Shown: positions 24,834 through 32,024 of the stretch, one piece after another
Layout of the letters: each line of letters opens with the position of its first letter
How positions within the stretch are numbered: position 1 is the first letter of the stretch
Source of the DNA: JAYZBC01 sp036339375
GTDB taxonomy: Bacteria > Pseudomonadota > Alphaproteobacteria > MPNO01 > UBA2964
Assembly: GCA_036339375.1 (NCBI GenBank)
Contig: JAYZBC010000068.1
Coordinates: forward strand, 1 to 32,024
Reading direction: 5' to 3'
Length of the DNA: 32,024 bases
The notes under the pieces: model-generated
Databases searched by the model: none
Told to the model about the DNA's origin: nothing
What the model saw: the letters and a program-made list of their open reading frames with translations, nothing else
Program-made: the position numbers and the translations under genes

Positions 24834-26180
24834 ATGACGACCGCCAAAAAAATGATTGAGGATACTGCTGAGGCCAAATTGTCTAATTCATTGAGCCATG
24901 AGGCTTATTATAAAATAGCTGGCCAGGTTTTGCCGGGAGCTGGTTTGGGCGGGTATGCCTTACCCGAAGATGTCCGATTTGTCATCCATAAAGGCGAGGC
25001 AGGGCGTCTACTGGACGTAAGGGGCAGGTGGTTTATTGATTATGTTGGCGGAGCCGGTGCATTAATTTTAGGACATGCCTTTCCCTCTGTTGTCCATTCC
25101 GTTCGGGAAGCGGCGAAAGATGGCCTCCACTTTTTCGGAACCCTAAATGAACGTTGTATAAAGTTGGCTGAGGGGCTTGTTGAGGCAATCCCTTGTGCAG
25201 AAAAAATTGCTTATGCGACAACTGGTTCTGAGGCCACTTTTTATGCCATGAGAATAGCCCGGGCTTACACCGGACGAAGCAAAATTTTAAAGTGTGAGGG
25301 TGGTTATCACGGTAACCACGATTATTCGACTTTTTCGGTTTCCCCTAGAGCTGTTTCGAACTTTCCCGTTGGTCGCCCCGACACTGCAGGTATTCCGAGC
25401 AATCTAGGTGAAAATATTTTAGTTGGCCCGTTTAACGATTTGGAAGTCATACGAGAAATAGTAAAATCTCATAAAGATGACCTTGCGGCAGTGATTATAG
25501 AGCCCGTGCAAAGAATAATTTTTCCTCAAGATGGGTTTCTTGAGGGGCTTCGGTCAATTTGCAGCGAAAATGATGTACTCCTAATTTTTGATGAAGTTGT
25601 TACTGGTTTTCGGCTGGCTTACGGGGGTGCCCAAGAATTTTTTGGTGTTATTCCCGACCTGGCGAGCTACGGGAAAATAATAGGTGGTGGGGGGCCAATA
25701 GGCTGTGTTGCAGGACCAAAAGAAATTATGGAGCAGTGTAATCCTATCAATCGGGGTAAGGAAAATTACGCTTTCATAAACGGAACTTTGCATGGAAATC
25801 CAATTGGTTCTGCTGCGGGTTTAGCAACATTGGCAGAACTCAAGAAGCCTGGATTTTACGAAACGCTGCACAGTCGGTCAAAACACCTCCTGAGAATTTG
25901 TCAGGAAGTTTTAGATGGGTATGATCTTCCCGCTCTCGCAATTGGGCACGGGTCTTTATGGCAAATTGTTTTTATAGCCAAAGAACCTTCAGATTATTCT
26001 GATTTTATTCAGGCAGATATGGCCTCTACACGTGAGTTAGATTTGTTGCAAATGCACAACGGTTTATACGTTTTACCTGCTGTCAGAAGGTTTGTGTCTG
26101 CAGTGCATACAGATCAAGATTTTGAAGACACAGTTAAAGCGCTTGATGCGTCTTGTAAGACAATGGTGACGGGTAACTAA
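24834..26180 (+). CDS. Class III PLP aminotransferase/glutamate-1-semialdehyde aminomutase-like enzyme
   Basis: A 448-residue PLP enzyme. The cofactor lysine is K281 (SYGKIIGGGGPIG) and the pyridine-nitrogen aspartate is D253 (IFDEVVTGFR). The phosphate/ring segments are TTGSEAT (129-135) and GYHGNHD (157-163). The short GGGGPIG after the lysine, together with the lack of an extra domain, is typical of glutamate-1-semialdehyde 2,1-aminomutase. This catabolic context suggests a different amino-transfer or amino-shift substrate rather than haem biosynthesis. The ATG at 24834 is preferred over the TTG at 24810. It overlaps the next gene by one base (TAATG), so the two are co-translated. Confidence 0.9.
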   Translation: MTTAKKMIEDTAEAKLSNSLSHEAYYKIAGQVLPGAGLGGYALPEDVRFVIHKGEAGRLLDVRGRWFIDYVGGAGALILGHAFPSVVHSVREAAKDGLHFFGTLNERCIKLAEGLVEAIPCAEKIAYATTGSEATFYAMRIARAYTGRSKILKCEGGYHGNHDYSTFSVSPRAVSNFPVGRPDTAGIPSNLGENILVGPFNDLEVIREIVKSHKDDLAAVIIEPVQRIIFPQDGFLEGLRSICSENDVLLIFDEVVTGFRLAYGGAQEFFGVIPDLASYGKIIGGGGPIGCVAGPKEIMEQCNPINRGKENYAFINGTLHGNPIGSAAGLATLAELKKPGFYETLHSRSKHLLRICQEVLDGYDLPALAIGHGSLWQIVFIAKEPSDYSDFIQADMASTRELDLLQMHNGLYVLPAVRRFVSAVHTDQDFEDTVKALDASCKTMVTGN

Positions 26181-26863
26181 TGGGCATTGATTTGAAAAAT
26201 ACAAAGGGTAAGGCGGTTCTTTTTTCAGAGATGACCCCTCCTGCTGGGCGCGAAAATGATTTTAATGACTGGTATGATGGTCATCATACGCCCAGTCATG
26301 TACAGGGTGTTCCAGGATTTATGAGCGCCATGCGTTATAAATCATCCAAGGGACCACATTATTTAGCGGTATACGAATTATCGGGCCCGGAAGCTTTGGA
26401 TCATAAAGAGTATAAAAAAAGGAAACTCACACCTGATGATCCAACCTACAAAATGTTGAAAACGGTTTCAGGATTTACACGTTATATTGGAGTAGAAAGA
26501 TTTTTTAAAGCTAGAAGAGAGCCTCTGGTAAAGGTGATGGACGCCTCCGTTGTATTTTGTGCCTTTTCAGCAATACCCATTGAAGCTCATGGGGAATTTG
26601 AAAACTGGTTTGATAAAGAGCAAGTTTCAATGCTCTTGGATTGTCCTGGTTGGCTCATGTCACGGAGGTTTGAAATCGTCGAGTATGACCCAGAACCCTA
26701 TACACATTTAACCATACATTATCTTGAGGATGAGAGTGTATTGGATTCCGCAGTGTTTAAAAAGGCACGTGATACAGATTGGGAAGGTAAACTTTCTAAA
26801 GAAAACTGGTTTCAGCCACATCTTGTAAACTATCGACGTCGTAACACCAGGTTTTTAAAATAG
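26180..26863 (+). CDS. Duplicated dimeric alpha/beta-barrel (ferredoxin-like) domain protein
   Basis: A 227-residue protein that appears to hold two copies of an EthD/Dabb-type domain. Copy one has DWYDGHHTPSHVQGVPGF (30-47), and copy two has NWFDKEQVSMLLDCPGW (142-158) at the matching place, followed by comparable strand segments. Histidines H35, H36 and H40 of the first copy are absent from the second, so only the first may have a chemical role. The ATG is embedded in the stop of the aminotransferase gene (TAATG). It is followed after 33 bases by a CMD-family gene. The fold is inferred from the pattern alone, and the function is unknown. Confidence 0.72.
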   Translation: MGIDLKNTKGKAVLFSEMTPPAGRENDFNDWYDGHHTPSHVQGVPGFMSAMRYKSSKGPHYLAVYELSGPEALDHKEYKKRKLTPDDPTYKMLKTVSGFTRYIGVERFFKARREPLVKVMDASVVFCAFSAIPIEAHGEFENWFDKEQVSMLLDCPGWLMSRRFEIVEYDPEPYTHLTIHYLEDESVLDSAVFKKARDTDWEGKLSKENWFQPHLVNYRRRNTRFLK

Positions 26864-26881
26864 TCTAAACCATAGAACTGG

Positions 26882-26890
26882 AAGGGAAGG
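26882..26890 (+). promoter_or_regulatory. Ribosome-binding site supporting a TTG start
   Basis: AAGGGAAGG ends 6 bases before the TTG at 26897 and no ATG occurs nearby in frame. The resulting N-terminus (DTYDKGLKIRREVLG) matches the usual start region of PcaC-type proteins. Confidence 0.65.
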
Positions 26891-26896
26891 GTTAAA

Positions 26897-27301
26897 TTGT
26901 CCATTTCAAATCAAGACACGTATGACAAAGGTTTAAAAATAAGGCGTGAAGTCTTAGGCGCTGAATATGTAGATCCGAATATAGAAAAAGGGTCCCAAGA
27001 TGATTTTCATGGTGCCATTCAAGACGTGGTGACGGAATATTGTTGGGGTATGGGCTGGGGCCGTGAAGGGGTCTTGGATCGTAAAACCAGATCAATGCTT
27101 GTCCTTGCCATGTTAACCGCCCTTGGAAAACCCACGGAACTTAAGGCACATACCCGCGGTGCTTTACGGAATGGCTGCACCGTAGAAGAAATTCGGGAAT
27201 TATTGGCTCACGCAACAGTTTATTGTGGAATTCCGGCGGGTGTTGATGCTTTTCGAAATGCTAAGGAAGCCATTGATGCATGGGAGGCGGAAAACGCATA
27301 A
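26897..27301 (+). CDS. 4-carboxymuconolactone decarboxylase-like (PcaC-type) protein
   Basis: A 134-residue protein with the length and pattern of PcaC, the enzyme that decarboxylates gamma-carboxymuconolactone in the protocatechuate pathway. Typical stretches are YDKGLKIRREVLG (9-21), KPTELKAHTRGALRNGC (78-94) with E81 and H85 retained, and VYCGIPAGVDAFR (108-120). Unlike the two other CMD-fold proteins in the window, its active-site motif is normal. The TTG start follows a strong AAGGGAAGG site. It is third in the aminotransferase/Dabb operon and converges on the isomerase gene with a 10-base gap. A true PcaC role would need the rest of the protocatechuate pathway, which is absent here. Confidence 0.85.
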   Translation: MSISNQDTYDKGLKIRREVLGAEYVDPNIEKGSQDDFHGAIQDVVTEYCWGMGWGREGVLDRKTRSMLVLAMLTALGKPTELKAHTRGALRNGCTVEEIRELLAHATVYCGIPAGVDAFRNAKEAIDAWEAENA

Positions 27302-27311
27302 AGAAGCGTGG

Positions 27312-28046
27312 TCATAACTGCAATAATTGTCCAAAATTCTTTATACTTTTCTTAATTCCTGCCTTTCGAAGCGCACATCGAAAAGTTGCACTGTTACTTG
27401 TTATGACCGGTTTTTGAATAGTATCTTCTAGGGGTTTTATTATTTTTGCTGACCCGAAGTCGGTACAGCAAATCAAAACTGCATCTGCTTTATCACTGTT
27501 GACGGATTTTGCGTGTTCAAAAACCTCTCTGGGCATAACTCGTGAAATTTTTTGAATTTTTTCTAGCGTTCCACTCAAATTCAGGCCTTTTATGGTGGTA
27601 ACGTTTATGCCATGACGTTCCATGAAAGCCCGTTCTTTTTCATTAGTTGTATCTGAGTATGGTGTCGCCATAGCAACATTTTTAACTTTTAGTTGTTCTA
27701 GTGACTCCAAAATTGCCCCTGCTGTCGAAATAGATGGCTTTGAAGAAGCTGTTTCCATTCGTTCGATTAAAAGGTTTTGGGGGCAAGACATTGACCCAGA
27801 GGTACAACCATACGCTATCACATCGACATTTACGGCGAGAAGATCTTTGGAAGCGCGGTCTACGTGCTTTAACATTGTCTCAAAATTGTCTCGAGCAGGA
27901 TTATGGTCCAAGGGCACCCGGGTAAAATGGACTGATACACCATCCGGTTTCATTAGATTGAATTCTATCTCGTTGGTGGAATTGCTTACCGGAACGATAA
28001 CACCAATCCGACCTCGCCAACTCGCACCTTTTTCTGCAATTTGCAT
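27312..28046 (-). CDS. Maleate isomerase/arylmalonate decarboxylase family protein with both catalytic cysteines
   Basis: A 244-residue member of the Asp/Glu racemase superfamily. Both expected cysteines are present: C81 in AYGCTSGS and C194 in ICCTDFG, the pattern of maleate isomerase. The N-terminal IGVIVPVSNSTNEIEF is characteristic. The enzyme would isomerise maleate-type cis-diacids to fumarate. The ATG at 28046 is preferred over an upstream GTG (28052) because GGAA sits 7 bases ahead of it. It is the last gene of the ABC transporter operon, 13 bases after the foldase stop. It contrasts with the cysteine-free relative at 16917-17651. Confidence 0.87.
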   Translation of the reverse strand: MQIAEKGASWRGRIGVIVPVSNSTNEIEFNLMKPDGVSVHFTRVPLDHNPARDNFETMLKHVDRASKDLLAVNVDVIAYGCTSGSMSCPQNLLIERMETASSKPSISTAGAILESLEQLKVKNVAMATPYSDTTNEKERAFMERHGINVTTIKGLNLSGTLEKIQKISRVMPREVFEHAKSVNSDKADAVLICCTDFGSAKIIKPLEDTIQKPVITSNSATFRCALRKAGIKKSIKNFGQLLQL

Positions 28047-28059
28047 AATCACGTTCCAA

Positions 28060-28911
28060 TCAACGGATTAGTCTAATTTTGCTAGTGGAACTACCCATTA
28101 ACTCAATTCGTGACTTGGCACGGAGTTGCTGCACCGTTTTTTTGTAGAGATCATTTTCTAATTTTGTCCGAATTCTAGCGGAGGCCTGTTTGTAATTTTC
28201 CACGCCTGAAAGGCGTTTTTGTTCTACTTTTATTATGTGCCAGCCAAACCTTGTTTTAACCGGTTCAACGGTAAATTCACCTTTTCTTAAAGCAAAAGCG
28301 GCCTTTGAAAAAGGTGGCACCATTTGTCCAGGCCCAAAAAACCCGAGGTCACCACCATTCCGTCCGGATGGTCCAATCGAATTTTTCTTGGCTAGTTTTA
28401 TAAAGTCCGCTCCTTTTTTTAATTTGCTTATAATTATTAACGCTTTTGATTTTGTTTTTACCAAGATATGGCGGGCTTTAATTTCGGTCTTTTTTGGGCC
28501 TAATGCTATCGACTTTTGGTATTCATTTCTAACACCTGATTCCGTTACCTGAGAGTTAATTCTTGCAGAAACAAAAGTGTTAAACAGTACTTCCCTTTTC
28601 ATTCTAGCTATTTGGTTTTCAAATTCTTTACTTTTATGGTACCCCAACTTTCGTGCTGCCTTCGCTATTACGGTTTGATTGATCAATTCCTCGATGAGTT
28701 GGGGTCGCAGTTCTTCCAATGAACTTGTTTTATATTGGGCGGGTAATCGTTTATAAAAATTTACAACCGCCGAATTTGTAATTTTGGTATCATCTACCGT
28801 GGCGACTGTGTAATCCTTGGAATTTTTATTAACATTTACGTCTGCAATTATTTTTCCATAAGAAAATATAAACAAGACAAGCGTAATAACTACGAGGAGT
28901 TTTTTGTTCAT
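28060..28911 (-). CDS. Periplasmic PpiC/SurA-type parvulin peptidyl-prolyl cis-trans isomerase
   Basis: A 283-residue exported foldase. A positively charged start and hydrophobic stretch (KKLLVVITLVLFIF) form a signal peptide or anchor. A SurA-N-like helical region spans about 50-130 and the parvulin domain about 144-232 (ARHILVKTKSKA, GGDLGFFGPGQMVPPF, TRFGWHIIKVE). It catalyses proline isomerisation in periplasmic proteins. The ATG at 28911 is supported by GGGGAG 5 bases upstream. GTG and TTG codons just before it are too close to the site. It lies between an ABC permease gene (60-base gap) and an isomerase gene, an unusual position for a foldase. It may help fold the binding protein of that operon. 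Confidence 0.9.
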   Translation of the reverse strand: MNKKLLVVITLVLFIFSYGKIIADVNVNKNSKDYTVATVDDTKITNSAVVNFYKRLPAQYKTSSLEELRPQLIEELINQTVIAKAARKLGYHKSKEFENQIARMKREVLFNTFVSARINSQVTESGVRNEYQKSIALGPKKTEIKARHILVKTKSKALIIISKLKKGADFIKLAKKNSIGPSGRNGGDLGFFGPGQMVPPFSKAAFALRKGEFTVEPVKTRFGWHIIKVEQKRLSGVENYKQASARIRTKLENDLYKKTVQQLRAKSRIELMGSSTSKIRLIR

Positions 28912-28971
28912 CAACACTCCCCTGTTAAAATTGAAAAACCAAAAATTTTTGGGTTTAAAAGGTATTCCAAA

Positions 28972-29760
28972 TTAAGTTTGTAGTTTGTTCGCTGGACGCC
29001 ATTTGAATGCTGCGTGCTCAAGTCTGGCGAAAACACCATGCTCTAAAATAAGCATAAGAATTACGAACATTATTATCCAACCTAAAACCATTTCCATGCT
29101 GAATTGTTCAAACCAGAAAAAGAACATATACCCAATTCCATATTTAATTCCGAAGGTTTCTGCAAGCGCAACAATCTTCCACGTCATACCGAAAGCAAAT
29201 CGAAATGCTGAAAAGATGTACGGTAAAAGTTGGGGTATATACACCTTCCTGATTAGCATGTTTCTATCAGCGCGGAAGGTTTTAGCCATGTCTATCAGGG
29301 ACTTGTCCATGGCTTGGGCCCCCTGAAATATATTTACAGCTACAAAGGGCACAACAACGCCAACCACTGCTACCAAGCTTCCAATTTCGTTAAATCCGAA
29401 CCACATAACCGCCAGAAAAACCATGAGTATCGTTGGCATGGTCAGCATTAAAGGGAGTAGAGATAACAGGGAGTGTTCAATCACCTTGCGAAGACCCATG
29501 GCTAAGCCAATTGCAATACCCAAGACCATTGCGATTCCAAAGGTTAGAAAGGTTCGCCCCAAGGTAATTCCTATATGGAAATATGCAGACTTTCCTTCAG
29601 GTCCAGGGTTAACCAGAATCTCAATTATGGAATGGGCTATAACAATTGGGGCAGGAAGAATTTCAGGGTCTGCCATGGCAATGGCAGCAAAATACCAAAG
29701 GATCAACAGGACTATAATTGATCCTATCCTTAATGATATTGCTGTGGCCTTCTCCGACAT
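28972..29760 (-). CDS. ABC transporter permease (SsuC/TauC/nitrate-type), second copy
   Basis: A 262-residue permease with about six membrane segments. The cytoplasmic EAA-type loop, which contacts the ATPase, reads FQGAQAMDKSLIDMAKTFRA and is followed by IPQLLPYIFSAFRFAFG. The family serves NMT1/SsuA-like binding proteins for sulfonates, nitrate, pyrimidine precursors or aromatic acids. Its ATG abuts the ATPase stop (TAGATG), so the two are translationally linked. It is related to, but distinct from, the permease at 30563-31333, suggesting a heterodimeric channel. No solute can be deduced from the permease itself. Confidence 0.9.
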   Translation of the reverse strand: MSEKATAISLRIGSIIVLLILWYFAAIAMADPEILPAPIVIAHSIIEILVNPGPEGKSAYFHIGITLGRTFLTFGIAMVLGIAIGLAMGLRKVIEHSLLSLLPLMLTMPTILMVFLAVMWFGFNEIGSLVAVVGVVVPFVAVNIFQGAQAMDKSLIDMAKTFRADRNMLIRKVYIPQLLPYIFSAFRFAFGMTWKIVALAETFGIKYGIGYMFFFWFEQFSMEMVLGWIIMFVILMLILEHGVFARLEHAAFKWRPANKLQT

Positions 29761-30573
29761 CTAGCCGTCCTCTAGCAATTGTTCGTCCAGGACGCTAAAG
29801 AATTCTCTCACCAGCTCTTTTTCCAAATCAAAAATTACAGGATCTTCTGGTTTCCTTGGCCGCGGTACGTCAACCTCAATATGTTTGAAAATTTTTGCGG
29901 GTTTCGTACTCATCATGTAGATGTGATCTGCTAAAAAGACTGCTTCCCCGAGATCATGCGTAACAAACAAAATCGTAGGTTTTGCATCCATTAAAATTTT
30001 CATTAAATCAAAACGCATTTTTCTTGCGGTAATCTCATCCAGATGACTAAACGGCTCGTCCATAAGAAGGATATCTGGTTCTATTGCTAGAGCACGGGCA
30101 ATAGCCACCCTCTGCTGCATTCCCCCAGATAGATTGAGAGGATAATTTTTTTGCTGGCCTTCCAGCCCCACCATTTCCAGATATTTGTCTACTCGTTCTT
30201 TCCACAAATCCTTGGAAATTTCCTGAGATTGAAGGGCAAAGGTCATGTTGTCTTCGACCGTCAACCAATTTAGTAACCGGGCATTTTGAAATACATACCC
30301 TACACGTGGTTGTTCAGCGTCAGAATGTGAATAAACGTCCAAAGTTCCTCCATCCGACGGATCGTGTGTTTCAATACCCGCTATGATATTGAGCAAAGTA
30401 GACTTGCCGCAACCAGATGGCCCGACGATACTTGCAAAGCTTCCTTTATCAACATTCAAGCTTATTGAATCAAGAACCACAAACTCTTCCCCGGTCATCG
30501 GAGCATTGAATTTTTTTGTTAAATTGTTAACCGCGACAACAGTTTCTGCGGCCGTTTTATTGTCAGTTTGCAA
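29761..30573 (-). CDS. ABC transporter ATP-binding protein (SsuB/TauB/NrtD-type)
   Basis: A 270-residue ATPase driving import through the two adjacent permeases. The Walker A motif GPSGCGKST is at about 51-59, the ABC signature LSGGMQQR at 148-155, Walker B ILLMDEPF at 168-175 and the switch histidine in FVTHDLGEA. A TTG start at 30573 is chosen because GGAG (30582-30585) lies 8 bases ahead. Another TTG at 30591 would add 6 residues and lengthen the overlap with the upstream permease. The stop of that permease lies inside this gene (11-base overlap), and its own stop abuts the next permease start. Confidence 0.92.
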   Translation of the reverse strand: MQTDNKTAAETVVAVNNLTKKFNAPMTGEEFVVLDSISLNVDKGSFASIVGPSGCGKSTLLNIIAGIETHDPSDGGTLDVYSHSDAEQPRVGYVFQNARLLNWLTVEDNMTFALQSQEISKDLWKERVDKYLEMVGLEGQQKNYPLNLSGGMQQRVAIARALAIEPDILLMDEPFSHLDEITARKMRFDLMKILMDAKPTILFVTHDLGEAVFLADHIYMMSTKPAKIFKHIEVDVPRPRKPEDPVIFDLEKELVREFFSVLDEQLLEDG

Positions 30574-31333
30574 TTTGATGTCTCCAAGCAAAAGTGTGCC
30601 GTTCCCATAAACGGAATACCACGAATTCTATAACAACCATAAGGATCATGAAGCTCAAACCCCAAGTAAGCATCATGTCAACACGCGTATCTTCGAACCA
30701 GTAAATAAGTTTTTGACCGACCCCACTACTAACGCCAAACGCTTCTCCAACGAGAGCAATCTTCCACGATAAGGATAACGCTATACGCATTGCTGAAAAT
30801 ATATATGGCATAAGTTGGGGTATAAGCACTTTTCTCAGCATCAACCAACGGTTCGCACGATAGACAGTGGCCATATCTACAAGTTCTTTTTCTAAAGCTT
30901 TAGTCCCTTCCCAAATGTTCATTGAAACAAATGGAAAAACAATAAGAACAATTGTTAACAATGGAGCGGTTTCAGATAATCCAAACCATAAAACGGAAAG
31001 AAAGGCCCAACAGATCGCTGGAAAGGTCAGTAGGACCATTATCCAGCTGTCCATGAAGGATTCGAAGTTTTTCTTGATACCCATCAAAAGGCCAATGCTC
31101 GTACCTATAAGCATACAAAGAACCAGGCCTTTGAATATTCGTGTGAGGGTCTTCCAAATCACCGAGTAGGACGCCGGGTCACTGTAAACCTCGATCATTA
31201 GATCAAGGAGCCACAATGGACCCGGCAAAAAAACTGGCAAAAAGAACAAGGACACCACGTGCCAAATAATAAGGCTGGCAACAATGGTTAAGGCCCCTGG
31301 CAGAAGACCAGGCTTTAAAATTAGAGACTTCAC
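30563..31333 (-). CDS. ABC transporter permease (SsuC/TauC/nitrate-type), first copy
   Basis: A 256-residue permease with about six hydrophobic segments. The coupling loop reads WEGTKALEKELVDMATVYRA and is followed by IPQLMPYIFSAMRIALS, closely paralleling the second permease of the operon. A GTG start at 31333 is preceded by AGGATAAA. It follows the binding-protein gene by 45 bases and overlaps the ATPase start. The presence of two non-identical permeases flanking one ATPase in a single operon suggests a heterodimeric channel rather than the common homodimer. Confidence 0.9.
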   Translation of the reverse strand: MKSLILKPGLLPGALTIVASLIIWHVVSLFFLPVFLPGPLWLLDLMIEVYSDPASYSVIWKTLTRIFKGLVLCMLIGTSIGLLMGIKKNFESFMDSWIMVLLTFPAICWAFLSVLWFGLSETAPLLTIVLIVFPFVSMNIWEGTKALEKELVDMATVYRANRWLMLRKVLIPQLMPYIFSAMRIALSLSWKIALVGEAFGVSSGVGQKLIYWFEDTRVDMMLTWGLSFMILMVVIEFVVFRLWERHTFAWRHQIAN

Positions 31334-31378
31334 TTTATCCTACTCTACACCTACAAAACACAACTAAAAATTTTTCAC

Positions 31379-32023
31379 TTAATTCAAAATCAGGCCGTGT
31401 TTTTCTTTTGATGGTACTTTTTTCAAAATACCATGCTTTTTAGCCATATGCAGGAATTTCCATTGTTTGTCACGTGTTTCCTCATTCCAATCAACAATCA
31501 ACATACGACGATTTGTTAACCATTTTTTGTAAGTCTCGGCCTGGGCCTTATTTTTAACAGCGGCAAGTTTACCATACTTGGCAATTGTTTTATCAAGGTT
31601 TGCCGGTACGCGAAGCCATTTAAACGCTTCTGTAAAAGCCTTCGTGAAAGCAACGGCCCGAGCCTTGTCTTCGTTTACCCAGCTTCTCCAACAGACCAAA
31701 GGAGCAGACCAAATAATTGGCTGGCCGGTCTTTTTCTTCCAATAATCGTTGGGAGCATAGACAGAACGGTATTTGTCCGGTTGAGCAGCGGCAGCAATTG
31801 TCAAGGAGCTGATATTAAACATTGAATCCACTTGACCACGATCCAGCAATTTCAGGAGGGCTGGAGGAGCCGCTTGTACAAACTTGGTATCTTTGAGGAC
31901 GTCAAAACCATATCCATCTATGACTGTGGCACGCATGGCCTTAAAGGCTCCCGCACCGGTTGACCAGCTGGCAAATTTTTTGCCTTTGAGGTCTTCAATA
32001 GTTTTAAAGGGAGAAGATTTCAG
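31379..32023 (-). CDS. NMT1/SsuA-like periplasmic substrate-binding protein, C-terminal part (cut by window edge)
   Basis: The frame is open from the right edge to a stop at 31379 (214 codons visible), so the N-terminus and signal peptide lie outside. The segment IEDLKGKKFASWSTGAGAFKA near the edge is typical of the SsuA/NMT1/TauA binding-protein family, and the rest fits its second lobe. An internal ATG (complement of 31934-31936) is not the start. It heads the visible part of the ABC operon (binding protein, permease, ATPase, permease). It presumably binds the solute used by this island, but the ligand cannot be predicted. Confidence 0.85.
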   Translation of the reverse strand: MKSSPFKTIEDLKGKKFASWSTGAGAFKAMRATVIDGYGFDVLKDTKFVQAAPPALLKLLDRGQVDSMFNISSLTIAAAAQPDKYRSVYAPNDYWKKKTGQPIIWSAPLVCWRSWVNEDKARAVAFTKAFTEAFKWLRVPANLDKTIAKYGKLAAVKNKAQAETYKKWLTNRRMLIVDWNEETRDKQWKFLHMAKKHGILKKVPSKEKHGLILN

Positions 32024-32024
32024 A

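Noticed and set aside
27622..28071. 149-codon open frame on the plus strand
   Set aside because: It lies opposite the maleate isomerase gene, which carries clear catalytic motifs; no family signature is seen.
28235..28552. 105-codon open frame on the plus strand
   Set aside because: It is antisense to the parvulin domain of the foldase gene and lacks a ribosome-binding site.
30574..30591. Longer TTG start of the ABC ATPase
   Set aside because: It would lie inside the permease frame with no well-placed site, whereas the TTG at 30573 has GGAG 8 bases upstream.
1..32024. CRISPR arrays, tRNA or rRNA genes, insertion sequences, toxin-antitoxin or phage-defence genes
   Set aside because: No spaced direct repeats, cloverleaf-like sequences, transposase motifs or defence-domain patterns were seen; intergenic space is too small for an array.

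Overview
The window is a dense stretch of bacterial chromosome with 31 protein-coding genes, two of them cut by the window edges. It has no RNA gene, mobile element, CRISPR array or integrase, and no gap over about 210 bases. Base composition is moderately AT-rich by eye. Gram-negative features (a periplasmic SurA/PpiC-type foldase, a TctC/Bug-type periplasmic binding protein, SsuABC/TauABC-like ABC components) point to a proteobacterium. The mix of catabolic families recalls marine or soil heterotrophs, but I cannot assign a lineage with confidence.

Layout: (1) minus-strand amidohydrolase cut by the left edge (1-174). (2) Plus-strand genes for a Rieske oxygenase, a hydroxyisobutyrate-dehydrogenase-like enzyme and a TctC-like binding protein, closed by a strong hairpin terminator, then a TSUP-type exporter. 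(3) Minus-strand dienelactone hydrolase-like protein, amidase and 4,5-dihydroxyphthalate-decarboxylase-like protein. (4) Plus-strand amidohydrolase and AhpD/CMD-fold protein. (5) Minus-strand second amidase and aryl-CoA ligase. (6) Plus-strand HyuB, HyuA and a cysteine-free maleate isomerase/arylmalonate decarboxylase relative. (7) Minus-strand SDR, CMD-fold protein and FAH-family hydrolase. (8) Plus-strand crotonase, EamA transporter and zinc alcohol dehydrogenase. (9) Minus-strand second, longer amidohydrolase. (10) Plus-strand class III aminotransferase/aminomutase, duplicated ferredoxin-like-barrel protein and PcaC-like protein. (11) Minus-strand ABC transporter (binding protein, permease, ATPase, second permease), a parvulin foldase and a canonical maleate isomerase-like enzyme.

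Together the genes look like a catabolic island for an organic acid, aromatic or cyclic amide-type compound. Uptake would be by the ABC system, the Bug protein and the EamA/TSUP carriers. Activation or opening would be by the Rieske oxygenase, CoA ligase, HyuAB and amidases. Decarboxylation, isomerisation and hydrolysis would be by the amidohydrolases, DHP-decarboxylase-like protein, isomerases, FAH, DLH and CMD proteins. The substrate cannot be read from the sequence. Two features stand out: no transcriptional regulator is encoded anywhere in 32 kb despite ten strand switches, and several enzymes have lost a residue that is catalytic in the type member of their family (racemase-like Cys to Ala/Gly, crotonase Glu to Trp, DLH Glu to Ala, two CMD-fold proteins). 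These are candidates for altered chemistry.
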